Assembly: GCA_026392135.1 (NCBI GenBank)
Contig: JAPLCR010000222.1
Coordinates: 1-13,808 of the forward strand
DNA length: 13,808 bases
Direction: 5' to 3'
Source of the DNA: Armatimonadota bacterium
Lineage (GTDB): Bacteria > Armatimonadota > Chthonomonadetes > Chthonomonadales > Chthonomonadaceae
Part shown: in pieces, positions 1 through 7,083 of the stretch
Position numbering within the stretch: the stretch's first letter is position 1
Layout: each line of letters starts with the position of its first letter
The notes under the pieces: generated by a model
Databases searched by the model: none
What the model was told of the DNA's origin: nothing
Seen by the model: the letters and a program-made list of their open reading frames with translations, nothing else
Made by a program: the position numbers and the translations under genes

Positions 1-496
1 ACTTTTCTGGTGCGGCGGACACCTCTCCAGTAGATGCTGCCCCATGTCCTTCAGAGTATTGGAAGAGAGGCCCGGGAATCAGGTTCTCGTTATACTTTCT
101 GCTGTACTCGATGGTCTTCACGACTAAGAACCCGCAGGCGCATAGGAAGGTTGCCACCATAAACATCTGCATACGCCCATAAAGTTTGCGCTGTGCGCTT
201 TGAACACACATTGCCATAGTAAGGCTACTAAACAGCAGAATAAACGTATTGATTAGCCCTAGAAACGTGCTAAGGTGCGCTCGGCTGAAATCACCAAACT
301 CTCCGGGCCAGACACTACGATAGACCATGTAGGCGATGAACAGTGCCCCGAAAAACATGATTTCGGTAACGAGGAACGCCCACATCCCCACGAGGTAGGT
401 TTCGTCCTGTTGTTTGCGCTCTATAAAGTGGTGCGCGAACAAAAGATGCGGGTCATCGCTATGGGGATGTTCGCCATGAACGGCTGGCACACTCAT
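1..496 (-). CDS. ctaE: Cytochrome c oxidase subunit III (5' part, cut by left edge)
   Basis: Reading leftward from an ATG at 494-496 gives 165 codons without a stop, beginning MSVPAVHGEHPHSDDP, and the frame is still open at base 1. After a His-rich hydrophilic start, the segment ETYLVGMWAFLVTEIMFFGA is the typical first membrane helix of subunit III, with the Glu of the TEIMFF stretch. Two further hydrophobic stretches follow, around residues 80-97 and 112-128. Subunit III is an integral membrane protein that carries no redox metal; it stabilises subunit I and supports proton uptake. The ATG follows the ctaD stop by only 2 nt (TAA-AG-ATG), so it is co-translated with ctaD. The rest of the protein lies outside the window. 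The identification is secure from the helix motif and the position after ctaD. Confidence 0.93.
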   Translation of the reverse strand, partial: MSVPAVHGEHPHSDDPHLLFAHHFIERKQQDETYLVGMWAFLVTEIMFFGALFIAYMVYRSVWPGEFGDFSRAHLSTFLGLINTFILLFSSLTMAMCVQSAQRKLYGRMQMFMVATFLCACGFLVVKTIEYSRKYNENLIPGPLFQYSEGHGAASTGEVSAAPEK

Positions 497-498
497 CT

Positions 499-2220
499 TT
501 AGTCTCCTGCGGGGTGTTCGGCGGCAGAAGCCGTATGGAACTCCCCTTCCTTAGAATTGCTTTCGCCGGTTATTACGGGGCTGTCGTATATCGAGCCGTC
601 ATCATCCACATCGTACTCATACGCCTCCCAAGTGACGATAGGCACTTCGTCGAAGTTATGGGGGCTAGGAGGTGAAGTGGTGTGCCACTCTAGTCCTACT
701 CCTCCCCATGGATTGTCTGGTGCTTTCTCGCCCTTAAAGAGCGAGTAGGTAAGATAGATACCCGGTAACAGGTAACCTACCGCCAACAGAGTTGCGCCCA
801 TCGTCGAACAGACGTGCCAGAACTGGAACTCTTCGGGGTAGACTGCATAGCGACGCGGCATCCCCAAATAGCCTACAACAAACTGCGGGAAGAACGTTGC
901 ATTAAACCCAATGAAGGTTAAAATTGCAGCAATTTTGGCAGCCGGCTCATTGTACATCTTGCCCGTCATCTTGGGCCACCAGAAGTGGACACCGCCGAGA
1001 AACGCCATTATCGCTCCGCCCACCATAACGTAGTGGAAGTGTGCCACGACGAAGTAGGTATCTTGAAGATGGATATCCACTGCCATATCGGAGAGGAACA
1101 GTCCGGTCAATCCGCCAATGGTAAACAGCCCCATAAAGCCCATAGCGTAGAGCATTGGGGAGTGGAAAGTGACACGTCCTTTGTAGAGCGTCGCTGCCCA
1201 GTTGAATATCTTAATTGCGGAGGGAACCGCTACCACAAAACTGAGTATAGAGAAGACCATCCCCTGATACATAGACTGCCCCGTGGTGAACATATGGTGT
1301 CCCCACACGAAGAAGCCCAAAAGCGCAATCGCAAGGCTGGACATGGCGACAAAACTGTAACCGAAGATACGCTTGCGCGAGAAGCAGGCGATAATCTCAC
1401 TGATAACTCCGAACCCCGGTAGAATCATGATGTAGACCGCAGGGTGCGAGTAGAACCAGAAGAGATGCTGGAAGAGAATAGGATCTCCTCCGTTTGCCGG
1501 ATTGAAAATACCGAAGTGAAGCGTTCTCTCGGCTACCACCAACATCAGGGTAATCGCGACGACGGGTGTACCCAGCAACATGATAACACTCGTCGCATAG
1601 GTTGCCCATACAAAGAGCGGTAGGCGGAACCACGTAAGCCCTGGAGCACGCATCTTATGAATGGTGACAAGGAAATTCAAGCCTGTAAAGATGGAGGAGA
1701 ACCCTGCTAGGAACGCCGCAAAGAGTGCTATAACCACGTTTCCATTGCTATAGGTACTGCTATACGGTGTGTAGAACGTCCAGCCTGTATCTACTCCGCC
1801 CAGCACAAGCGCGACGACGGCAAGAGTACCCGCCGCCATATACACATACCAGCTAAGTAGGTTTAGGCGCGGAAATGCAAGGTCTTTTGCGCCAATCATC
1901 AAGGGTATCAAGAAGTTCCCCAACGTCGCGGGAATGGACGGAATGAGGAAGAAGAATATCATGACGATACCGTGCGCTGAGAATATTCTATTATAGGTAT
2001 CTGGGCTAAACAGGTCGGCTTTGGGGGTGACTAGCTCTGCCCGAATTGCCATTGCCGCAACACCGCCCACTATAAAGAACAGCGTGATGGACACAAGGTA
2101 CAGCATCGCAATCCGCTTATGGTCTACGGTAAGGAGCCACGACTTAATGGTGTAGCTCCAGTTAAGGTAGTTTGGCTCTTCCTGTTTATTTTGCCCTTCG
2201 ATGGGTTGTACTTCGCTCAT
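499..2220 (-). CDS. ctaD: Cytochrome c oxidase subunit I, A2-type (caa3 family)
   Basis: Catalytic subunit of the terminal oxidase, 573 residues, with about 12 membrane helices. It reduces O2 to water at the haem a3-CuB centre and pumps protons. Visible ligands are His83 and His396 (haem a), His394 (haem a3), and His259, His308 and His309 (CuB); Tyr263 is in the position of the His-Tyr crosslink (HPAVY). Lys337 (SAIK) fits the K channel and Asp113 (IGAKDLAFPRLN) the D-channel entrance. The helix VI sequence FWFYSHPAVYIMILPGFG has Tyr-Ser before the CuB His, and Ala where A1 oxidases have the proton-gating Glu. This is the A2 pattern known from Rhodothermus and Thermus caa3 oxidases. The C-terminus ends in an acidic cytoplasmic tail. 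The ATG overlaps the ctaC stop (ATGA), so the two genes are translationally coupled. Confidence 0.98.
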   Translation of the reverse strand: MSEVQPIEGQNKQEEPNYLNWSYTIKSWLLTVDHKRIAMLYLVSITLFFIVGGVAAMAIRAELVTPKADLFSPDTYNRIFSAHGIVMIFFFLIPSIPATLGNFLIPLMIGAKDLAFPRLNLLSWYVYMAAGTLAVVALVLGGVDTGWTFYTPYSSTYSNGNVVIALFAAFLAGFSSIFTGLNFLVTIHKMRAPGLTWFRLPLFVWATYATSVIMLLGTPVVAITLMLVVAERTLHFGIFNPANGGDPILFQHLFWFYSHPAVYIMILPGFGVISEIIACFSRKRIFGYSFVAMSSLAIALLGFFVWGHHMFTTGQSMYQGMVFSILSFVVAVPSAIKIFNWAATLYKGRVTFHSPMLYAMGFMGLFTIGGLTGLFLSDMAVDIHLQDTYFVVAHFHYVMVGGAIMAFLGGVHFWWPKMTGKMYNEPAAKIAAILTFIGFNATFFPQFVVGYLGMPRRYAVYPEEFQFWHVCSTMGATLLAVGYLLPGIYLTYSLFKGEKAPDNPWGGVGLEWHTTSPPSPHNFDEVPIVTWEAYEYDVDDDGSIYDSPVITGESNSKEGEFHTASAAEHPAGD

Positions 2221-3305
2221 CAGTTGCCTCCCTGAGTACTATTTATCGCCTTGGGGGCTTGGGCGGGCTTCACGACCTTGCCATTCTTAATTTTCACTTC
2301 GCCGCCTGCGGGCTTCGGCTCTTCCGAAGTTCCCAGCGATTTAATGTAAGCGAGGAGTGAGTTTACCTGCTCTTCAGTCAGGTTTCCTTGATAGACCGGC
2401 ATGGTCGCTTCATAGCCTGCAGTAACTTTATCGTTCGGTTGAAGGATATTCGTCCTCAGATAGTTGCGGTCGGCAGTCAAAATCTCACCGTTCTGCATCT
2501 GCCTTTTTTTGCCGTAGATTGCGTAAAGAGACGGAGCGCGAGGGGTAGTATCAGGGGTGTGGCAGTTACTACATCCCACCGTTTCAAATATCTCTTGCCC
2601 CTCTTCTTCCATCGTTTTGGCGCGAACTGCCTTAGGCTCAACCTCTTCTTTAGAGCCTTTTTGGTCTAGCCACCGTTGGTAGTCCTCTGGGGTCAACACA
2701 TTTACGGTTCCAGTCATACGAGAGTGTTCAGTGCCACAGTACTCCGCACAGAATAGGTGATACTTTCCGGGTAGAGTAGCCTCAAACCATGCGGAGGTGT
2801 AACTACCGGGCAGAACGTCACGCTTAATGCGGAAAGCCGGAATAAAGAAGCTGTGGATAACATCTTGTGAGATACAGGTCAGCTTGAAGGGGCGACCTGT
2901 CGGCACCGTAAGGGTATTATTTTCTCGAATACCGTTGGTGTGCTGAATATGCCACATCCACTGCTTACCCACGACGAAAATCTCTTCGGCGTTATCGGGC
3001 ACTTTATAGGCATCGGCGTAGAGCTTCGCCCCCCACACAAAAATCACTAATCCCAGTAGCATGGGAATAATAGACCACGCCAACTCAATACCATGATGGG
3101 TATGGATGGGATGGGAGCGGTCAGCTTTGCTTTTTCTTCGATAGATAAATGCCAGTACTCCCAACATCGCGACAACAATACCTAAGAACAGTATCGTCAG
3201 CAACCAAGTCACAAGGTAGAGAACATCAATCTCCCGGGCAAAGGTTGAAGCCTCTGGCGGAAAGAAGGGGATTTTATCTACACCTATTAATTTGTCTAGT
3301 CCCAT
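2220..3305 (-). CDS. ctaC: Cytochrome c oxidase subunit II with fused cytochrome c domain (caa3)
   Basis: 361 residues. Two N-terminal membrane helices (about 28-55 and 74-95) precede a periplasmic cupredoxin domain that carries the dinuclear CuA site: His151, Cys186, Glu188, Cys190, His194 and Met197 (CAEYCGTEHSRM). A class I cytochrome c domain follows, with CSNCH at 245-249 and a likely axial Met302 (ATMPVYQG). This fusion defines caa3 oxidases, which accept electrons from their own tethered haem c as well as from soluble carriers. In ACIII-caa3 clusters the fused cytochrome is thought to be the direct electron acceptor from ACIII (family knowledge). I see no cleavable signal peptide or lipobox, so the first helix probably acts as a signal anchor. 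AGGAG lies 10 nt before the ATG and supports this start. The C-terminal tail is rich in Lys and Pro. Confidence 0.97.
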   Translation of the reverse strand: MGLDKLIGVDKIPFFPPEASTFAREIDVLYLVTWLLTILFLGIVVAMLGVLAFIYRRKSKADRSHPIHTHHGIELAWSIIPMLLGLVIFVWGAKLYADAYKVPDNAEEIFVVGKQWMWHIQHTNGIRENNTLTVPTGRPFKLTCISQDVIHSFFIPAFRIKRDVLPGSYTSAWFEATLPGKYHLFCAEYCGTEHSRMTGTVNVLTPEDYQRWLDQKGSKEEVEPKAVRAKTMEEEGQEIFETVGCSNCHTPDTTPRAPSLYAIYGKKRQMQNGEILTADRNYLRTNILQPNDKVTAGYEATMPVYQGNLTEEQVNSLLAYIKSLGTSEEPKPAGGEVKIKNGKVVKPAQAPKAINSTQGGN

Positions 3306-3324
3306 ATACGGATCGCTCCTGCGA

Positions 3325-4197
3325 CTACGCTTGTTTCGGCGTTTGGCTCTTCAATTTCGCAATGTCTTCTTTATAGAGCGGCACACGCCGATTTTGCACA
3401 GCAAGTATGGTAATCAAAATCGCTAAAAATAGCACAGTTCCACAACCTGCTACCTGAAGCAGGCGTACAAAGCTCAACGTGTACTTCCCTTTGTGCATAT
3501 CGAACGGAGAGCAATAGAGAATGACCTTGTCCACAAGAGAGCCGATTTTATTCTCCCCCGCCTCCACCACTGCAAGCCGTACATCCTGCGCTTTATAGTT
3601 TACGCCGTAAAAATAGCGTGAAACCTTGCCTTGAGGGGTCAGTAACATCAGGCCTGCGGGGTGTGCTATCTGGTCTTTCTGCTCGTTGTAGACGAACTTG
3701 AAGCCGACAGTTTTCGTAAGGCGCATGATGGAATCCCAGTCGCCTGTCAACAGATGCCAGCCCGAAGCCCCTACCCCACTCTTCTTGTAGAATTTCATCA
3801 TCTCCCGCTTTTTGGCGGCAGCGTGTTCGGGAGTCTCTTTTGGGTGAATACTCACTATCACGACATCAAACTCTTTGGAGGTGGTGAAGTCTACCTTATT
3901 CAATGACAGCAGGAGTCCCTCTAACTCTAGGGCACAACTCCCTTTACAACGGTAGAATGGCAGCATTAGGAGGGTGGGCTTCTTTCCGAAATAGTCTCCT
4001 ATTCGCACTGCTTTCCCGGTCTCGTCTTTAAATGGAATATCCAGCGGGACTTGCTCATCCAGTTTTTGGTCGAGGCTTACATCACGCGCCAGATTGAACT
4101 CTGTTTGCGCCTTCGCTGGTTGTGCGATTACCCCCAACCCGATTATGAACAGGGTGAGTAGCTTCGCACATCGGTTCCGTGCAGAAACTGTTCTCAT
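3325..4197 (-). CDS. SCO1/SenC-family copper chaperone with C-terminal membrane anchor
   Basis: 290 residues with a thioredoxin-like fold. SCO proteins bind copper and deliver it to, or act as thiol reductase for, the CuA site of oxidase subunit II. The copper ligands are visible: Cys84 and Cys88 (FYRCKGSC) and His179 (QIAHPAGL). The N-terminus has a signal peptide that probably ends at AKA, about residue 30. A hydrophobic helix near residues 246-267 is followed by a basic, presumably cytoplasmic, tail. The domain is therefore held at the membrane by its C-terminus, unlike the N-terminal anchor common in mitochondrial and proteobacterial SCO. The position directly before ctaC, 19 nt apart, fits its client. 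It has no other features of a peroxiredoxin. Confidence 0.94.
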   Translation of the reverse strand: MRTVSARNRCAKLLTLFIIGLGVIAQPAKAQTEFNLARDVSLDQKLDEQVPLDIPFKDETGKAVRIGDYFGKKPTLLMLPFYRCKGSCALELEGLLLSLNKVDFTTSKEFDVVIVSIHPKETPEHAAAKKREMMKFYKKSGVGASGWHLLTGDWDSIMRLTKTVGFKFVYNEQKDQIAHPAGLMLLTPQGKVSRYFYGVNYKAQDVRLAVVEAGENKIGSLVDKVILYCSPFDMHKGKYTLSFVRLLQVAGCGTVLFLAILITILAVQNRRVPLYKEDIAKLKSQTPKQA

Positions 4198-4220
4198 GGT
4201 CTTACTCTCTGAATCTTTCT

Positions 4221-4240
4221 GCCCCGCAGTTCTGAGGGGC
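4221..4240 (-). other. Small intergenic hairpin between the 188-aa gene and SCO gene
   Basis: In the 59-nt gap between two cluster genes, GCCCC and GGGGC can pair as a 5-bp stem around a 10-nt loop that itself holds CAG/CTG. No T-run follows on the minus strand, so it does not look like a rho-independent terminator. It could be an RNA-stability or processing element that adjusts the ratio of ACIII to oxidase transcripts. A chance inverted repeat is equally possible. Confidence 0.25.
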
Positions 4241-4256
4241 TGTTTCGCAAAATCTC

Positions 4257-4823
4257 TTATTCGCCGCTCTTTTTAGTTGCCTCGGCAGGCTTTGTGTCCG
4301 TTGTTGGCGATAGGGTCTGCTCTTTGTTCTCTTTATGCTTCTCTTCGCCCTGCTTGGTGTTGGCTTCAACAAGGGGCTTTTCCGCTTCGGTGGTAGAGAG
4401 AGGTGTAGTCTCCTCAGGTTTAACCGCAGGTGCGTTCCCTACGGTAACACCATCCGCCCCCTTCTCTACTACCAGTTCCATCGCTTTTTCAATAGGGATC
4501 CGAACTTCTCCCTTGCTTTTGTCTGCCCAACCGTAGCCCTCTGCTTTGGCTTGCTCCTCTATGTGAAAATCTCTCATTTCGACTTTTGGCAGAGCCTGTA
4601 GCACTGGAGTAGATTCGGGCATGGGATGCTTTTCAAAGCGTGTCACGTCACCCACAGTCGACTTAGGCAGTAAGAAGAGATAGATGGGGACAACGATAAT
4701 GGTATTTACCAGCACGAAGACGAGTAGTGCCACCATCCACTTATTAATGGGCGTTAAGTCTATGTCTGCGGATTCGTACCCTTTCGGGTCGGGAATAACT
4801 GGAGCGGTCTTATGACTGGACAT
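4257..4823 (-). CDS. ACIII-cluster single-helix membrane protein of unknown function (YGW...IPI..AM motif)
   Basis: 188 residues. A short hydrophilic N-terminus is followed by one membrane helix (about 29-52, ending in LFLLP). A compact segment at residues 83-122 contains YGWADKSKGEVRIPIEKAME. The remaining 65 residues are low complexity, rich in Glu, Lys, Thr and Pro, and probably disordered. From memory, short membrane proteins with a YGW-D...G-V-RIPI-AM block recur beside actF and SCO genes in ACIII clusters of several phyla; I cannot verify this here. The gene overlaps the end of actF by 14 nt, which suggests coupled translation and a role in ACIII or in ACIII-oxidase assembly. It has no haem motif, no cysteines and no metal site. 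Its role as an accessory or linker subunit is inferred from context. Confidence 0.8.
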   Translation of the reverse strand: MSSHKTAPVIPDPKGYESADIDLTPINKWMVALLVFVLVNTIIVVPIYLFLLPKSTVGDVTRFEKHPMPESTPVLQALPKVEMRDFHIEEQAKAEGYGWADKSKGEVRIPIEKAMELVVEKGADGVTVGNAPAVKPEETTPLSTTEAEKPLVEANTKQGEEKHKENKEQTLSPTTDTKPAEATKKSGE

Positions 4824-5901
4824 GGCTCAGAGCCTCCTCTAAACGCGCGTCGTGCTTTGGTAGCGGCGAATGTCGGCGCAGGTCACTGAAGAATAGGCTA
4901 AGCCATACTCCGCCAAATACAACCATACCCGCGATATTGACGAGAACCGTTGTAGTATCAATGCCCTTGCCTTTCGCCATAAAGAACGGAACCACCGTCC
5001 AGAACATATCTACAAAGCGCATTATCAGAATAAGGATAGCGACTTTCTGTAGTAGTGCAGGCTGCTTCTTTGTTCGTGGGGCGAGTAGCGCAAGAAATGG
5101 GATGAGCCACTGGAATGCAATGAGTATTCCGCCCATAACATTAAGCGCAGGCACATCAAATCGGCTCTGATAGTACTTCACTTCAGTGGGTATGTTTGCC
5201 GACCACATTATCAAGAACTGGGAGAGCGAAAAGTATGCCCACACCATTGTAAGGGTCAGCAACATATTCCCAATATCTTTAAGTACTTCTCCGCTTGCCG
5301 CAGTGTTAAACGGCTCCTCTTTCATGCGCGAAGTCAAGAGTATCGCCGCGAAGGAGAGTGCCATCAGGCATCCGCCCATCATAAACCATGCAGGGAACAT
5401 GGTAGATGACCATAGCGGGTCTAGCGACATCACCCAGTCTACCCACGCGAGAGTCATGGAGAGCATGAAAATAACCATACTCCACGCACCAAAGGTCAAC
5501 CGCATGGTCTGTTCGCGCTCATCAAAACTCTTATCCTGCGTTGCCGCCGAATTGGTTAGTCGAGTCGCGAGGAACGACCATATAACAAAATAGGCAAAGT
5601 AGAAGGCGGTAAAGCGAGCTGGATTCAGGTAGGCAGCTTTAGGAAGAACTTGCGGATGGTTCTTCAATTCGCCAAGCCATGGGTAGATAGAACTCTCTCC
5701 CATCCATACCGATGCGACCACAGGCAACCCCAAGAACATCATGGGCAGCAGTTGCTTTGCTCCGGCTTCCAGCGTGCGGAGTATCACAAGGCTCCATTTT
5801 CCGCGTACTGCGTGGTGCAGATAGAGCAGTGCCGCGCAACCTAGTGTCATGGTCATCCATGTCACCCATGCGTAGAGCCAGACTTGAAAGAAGAGTGCCA
5901 T
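4810..5901 (-). CDS. actF: Alternative complex III membrane subunit ActF (NrfD/PsrC-like)
   Basis: 363 residues, strongly hydrophobic. I count about nine membrane helices, from residues 5-28 through about 315-338, ending in a cytoplasmic tail (DLRRHSPLPKHDARLEEALS). ActF and ActC are paralogous NrfD-type integral subunits that form the membrane core of ACIII. Family features include the LHHAVRGKW stretch after the first visible helix and a helix followed by WVMSLDPLWSSTMF. Homologues as I recall them run about 400 residues or more, with one extra helix before the segment that starts this protein. Here the ATG directly follows the actE stop in the same frame (TAA-ATG), so no longer N-terminus is possible without readthrough. 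The end overlaps the next gene by 14 nt. The assignment is firm; the short N-terminus is the oddity. Confidence 0.92.
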   Translation of the reverse strand: MALFFQVWLYAWVTWMTMTLGCAALLYLHHAVRGKWSLVILRTLEAGAKQLLPMMFLGLPVVASVWMGESSIYPWLGELKNHPQVLPKAAYLNPARFTAFYFAYFVIWSFLATRLTNSAATQDKSFDEREQTMRLTFGAWSMVIFMLSMTLAWVDWVMSLDPLWSSTMFPAWFMMGGCLMALSFAAILLTSRMKEEPFNTAASGEVLKDIGNMLLTLTMVWAYFSLSQFLIMWSANIPTEVKYYQSRFDVPALNVMGGILIAFQWLIPFLALLAPRTKKQPALLQKVAILILIMRFVDMFWTVVPFFMAKGKGIDTTTVLVNIAGMVVFGGVWLSLFFSDLRRHSPLPKHDARLEEALSHVQS

Positions 5902-6603
5902 TTAGTGTCCCTCACTCCCCAGTGGCGAAGTCTTATTCGTTTCGCCGGCGGGCTTTGCGCTTTCCATCTCCAACTTTGCTTTATCCTTTTCGGGAACATC
6001 GTTCACTGTTGCGCCCTGACTCTTTTGAAGCACACGGACGTAAGCGACAATCGCCCAACGGTCTTTGGTGTCTTGAATGCGGGAAGCGTAGCTAAACATC
6101 GCGCCGTAGCCGTTCGTAATCACATCGTAGAAGTGACCAATCGGCATTTTGCGTAGACGATCTGAGTGGTAATTTCCGGGCGGGCGGCGCAGTGAGAAGC
6201 CGCGCTGTGCAATCATGCCCTTTCCATCGCCCAGTTTGCCATGGCATGGTGTACAGAAGATGGCGTATCTCTCCTGACCGCGCTTGAGCAGTTCGGGCGT
6301 AACCACGATGGGCGGGGGTATCGTCTTCACGTACCGTTTTTTGCCATCGGGACCGTCTTCATATCCGGTTTCCAGAGGCTCGTTCTGCTTATCCTGCCCT
6401 TGTGCGATGGTTCCGTGAACGGGAAGACGCATGGAGGACTGGTCAGCGAAGAAGGTACTCTCTTGCTGCCCGCGCACTTTCGGCTGCCGCCACATATCGA
6501 TATGACATCCGGTTGCGGCGAAGAGCGCAAGCGTTGCTCCACTCATAAGGAGTAGGGTGCGAAACGGGCGCATATTCTGTTGTACTGTATGTTTCGCTCT
6601 CAA
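5902..6603 (-). CDS. actE: Alternative complex III monohaem cytochrome c lipoprotein ActE
   Basis: Periplasmic cytochrome c subunit that passes electrons out of ACIII. It has one haem site (CTPCH) and a likely axial Met in YGAMFSYASRI, within a class I cytochrome c domain preceded by a long Pro-rich linker. The N-terminus is a lipoprotein signal (RPFRTLLLMSGATLALFAATG then Cys), so the protein is probably lipid-anchored, as reported for ACIII haem subunits. The start is ambiguous. The frame is open from a GTG at 6612, but AGGAG touches that codon. A TTG at 6601-6603 sits 8 nt after GGAG and is used here. An ATG at 6571-6573 gives the most compact signal peptide but has no clear Shine-Dalgarno. 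The stop abuts actF in the same frame. Confidence 0.92.
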   Translation of the reverse strand: MRAKHTVQQNMRPFRTLLLMSGATLALFAATGCHIDMWRQPKVRGQQESTFFADQSSMRLPVHGTIAQGQDKQNEPLETGYEDGPDGKKRYVKTIPPPIVVTPELLKRGQERYAIFCTPCHGKLGDGKGMIAQRGFSLRRPPGNYHSDRLRKMPIGHFYDVITNGYGAMFSYASRIQDTKDRWAIVAYVRVLQKSQGATVNDVPEKDKAKLEMESAKPAGETNKTSPLGSEGH

Positions 6604-6608
6604 CAGGG

Positions 6609-6884
6609 TCACTCCTCTACCACCGAAACTTCGTCGGCTCCGAGCGAACGCAGGAACGCATCCGTGGCTTCTAGGTCGAATTTCGGGTCAGTTGCTTCCA
6701 CGCCAATAAAGAATTTGTCTTGGCTGGCGCGTTCAAAGTTCTTCGCATTGAAGATTGGGTGGTGCGGGCGCGGAAAGCCGTTAAAGCCGAGCATTCCGAG
6801 TGCCGCACCGAATGAGGCGCAAAGAATGGTAAGTTCATACGCTACGGGTATCATCTGGGGCCAGCTGATAACCACCCAAACCAC
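6609..6884 (-). pseudogene. actD: Alternative complex III subunit ActD, 3' part (second frame)
   Basis: This frame carries the second half of ActD (DUF3341): SWPQMIPVAYELTIL starts the second membrane helix, followed by GMLGFNGFPRPHHPIFN and the conserved-looking EATDPKFDLEATDAF block near the C-terminus. Real homology starts at about 6866. Upstream of that, the first few residues (MVWVV) are an out-of-frame reading of the Gly-rich codons of the first half. A GTG at 6882-6884 has GGAG 6 nt upstream, so this half could be translated alone as a 91-residue one-helix protein. Its stop lies just before actE. ActD is a small two-helix subunit that caps ActC/ActF on the cytoplasmic side. Together with the other half it is best read as a frameshifted actD. 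Confidence 0.8.
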
Positions 6885-7080
6885 CTGCTACTCCCGAAAG
6901 AAAACACGTCCAGCGCGTTTTACTACAGTCGTTACCTAGAGCCTCTGCAACGCCGTGAACGGGAAAGGGAGAGTACGCCTCTACCTTTCGATACCCCTCT
7001 GCGTATACTTTTTCAGCGGCAACTAAAAGGTCATCTGGATCGCCAAACTCGGCTACGATAGCATAGATAGGTTGAGACAT
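6835..7080 (-). pseudogene. actD: Alternative complex III subunit ActD, 5' part (first frame, truncated)
   Basis: 81 codons. The first 71 match the start of ActD: an IYAIVAEFGDPDDLLVAAEK segment, the motif EGYRKVEAYSPFPVHGVAEALG, and the beginning of the first membrane helix ending GGLGGY. The last ten residues (QLAPDDTRSV) are an out-of-frame reading of the sequence that encodes ISWPQMIPV in the other frame. Homologues as I recall them carry about 21 residues between GGLGGY and SWP; only one base remains here (6867), implying a net loss of about 62 bp and a frameshift. The ATG lies 3 nt after the actC stop, so translation initiates normally. The product would lack the second helix and the conserved C-terminal block. 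Assembly error and real deletion are both possible. Confidence 0.82.
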
Positions 7081-7083
7081 GGC

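Noticed and set aside
275..502. A plus-strand ORF at the left end
   Set aside because: The minus strand here encodes the start of subunit III with a clear TEIMFF helix, so the plus-strand frame is a shadow.
985..1422. A 145-codon plus-strand ORF, and similar long antisense ORFs opposite ctaD and actF
   Set aside because: Shadows of membrane-protein codons on the minus strand with no start signals or domains.
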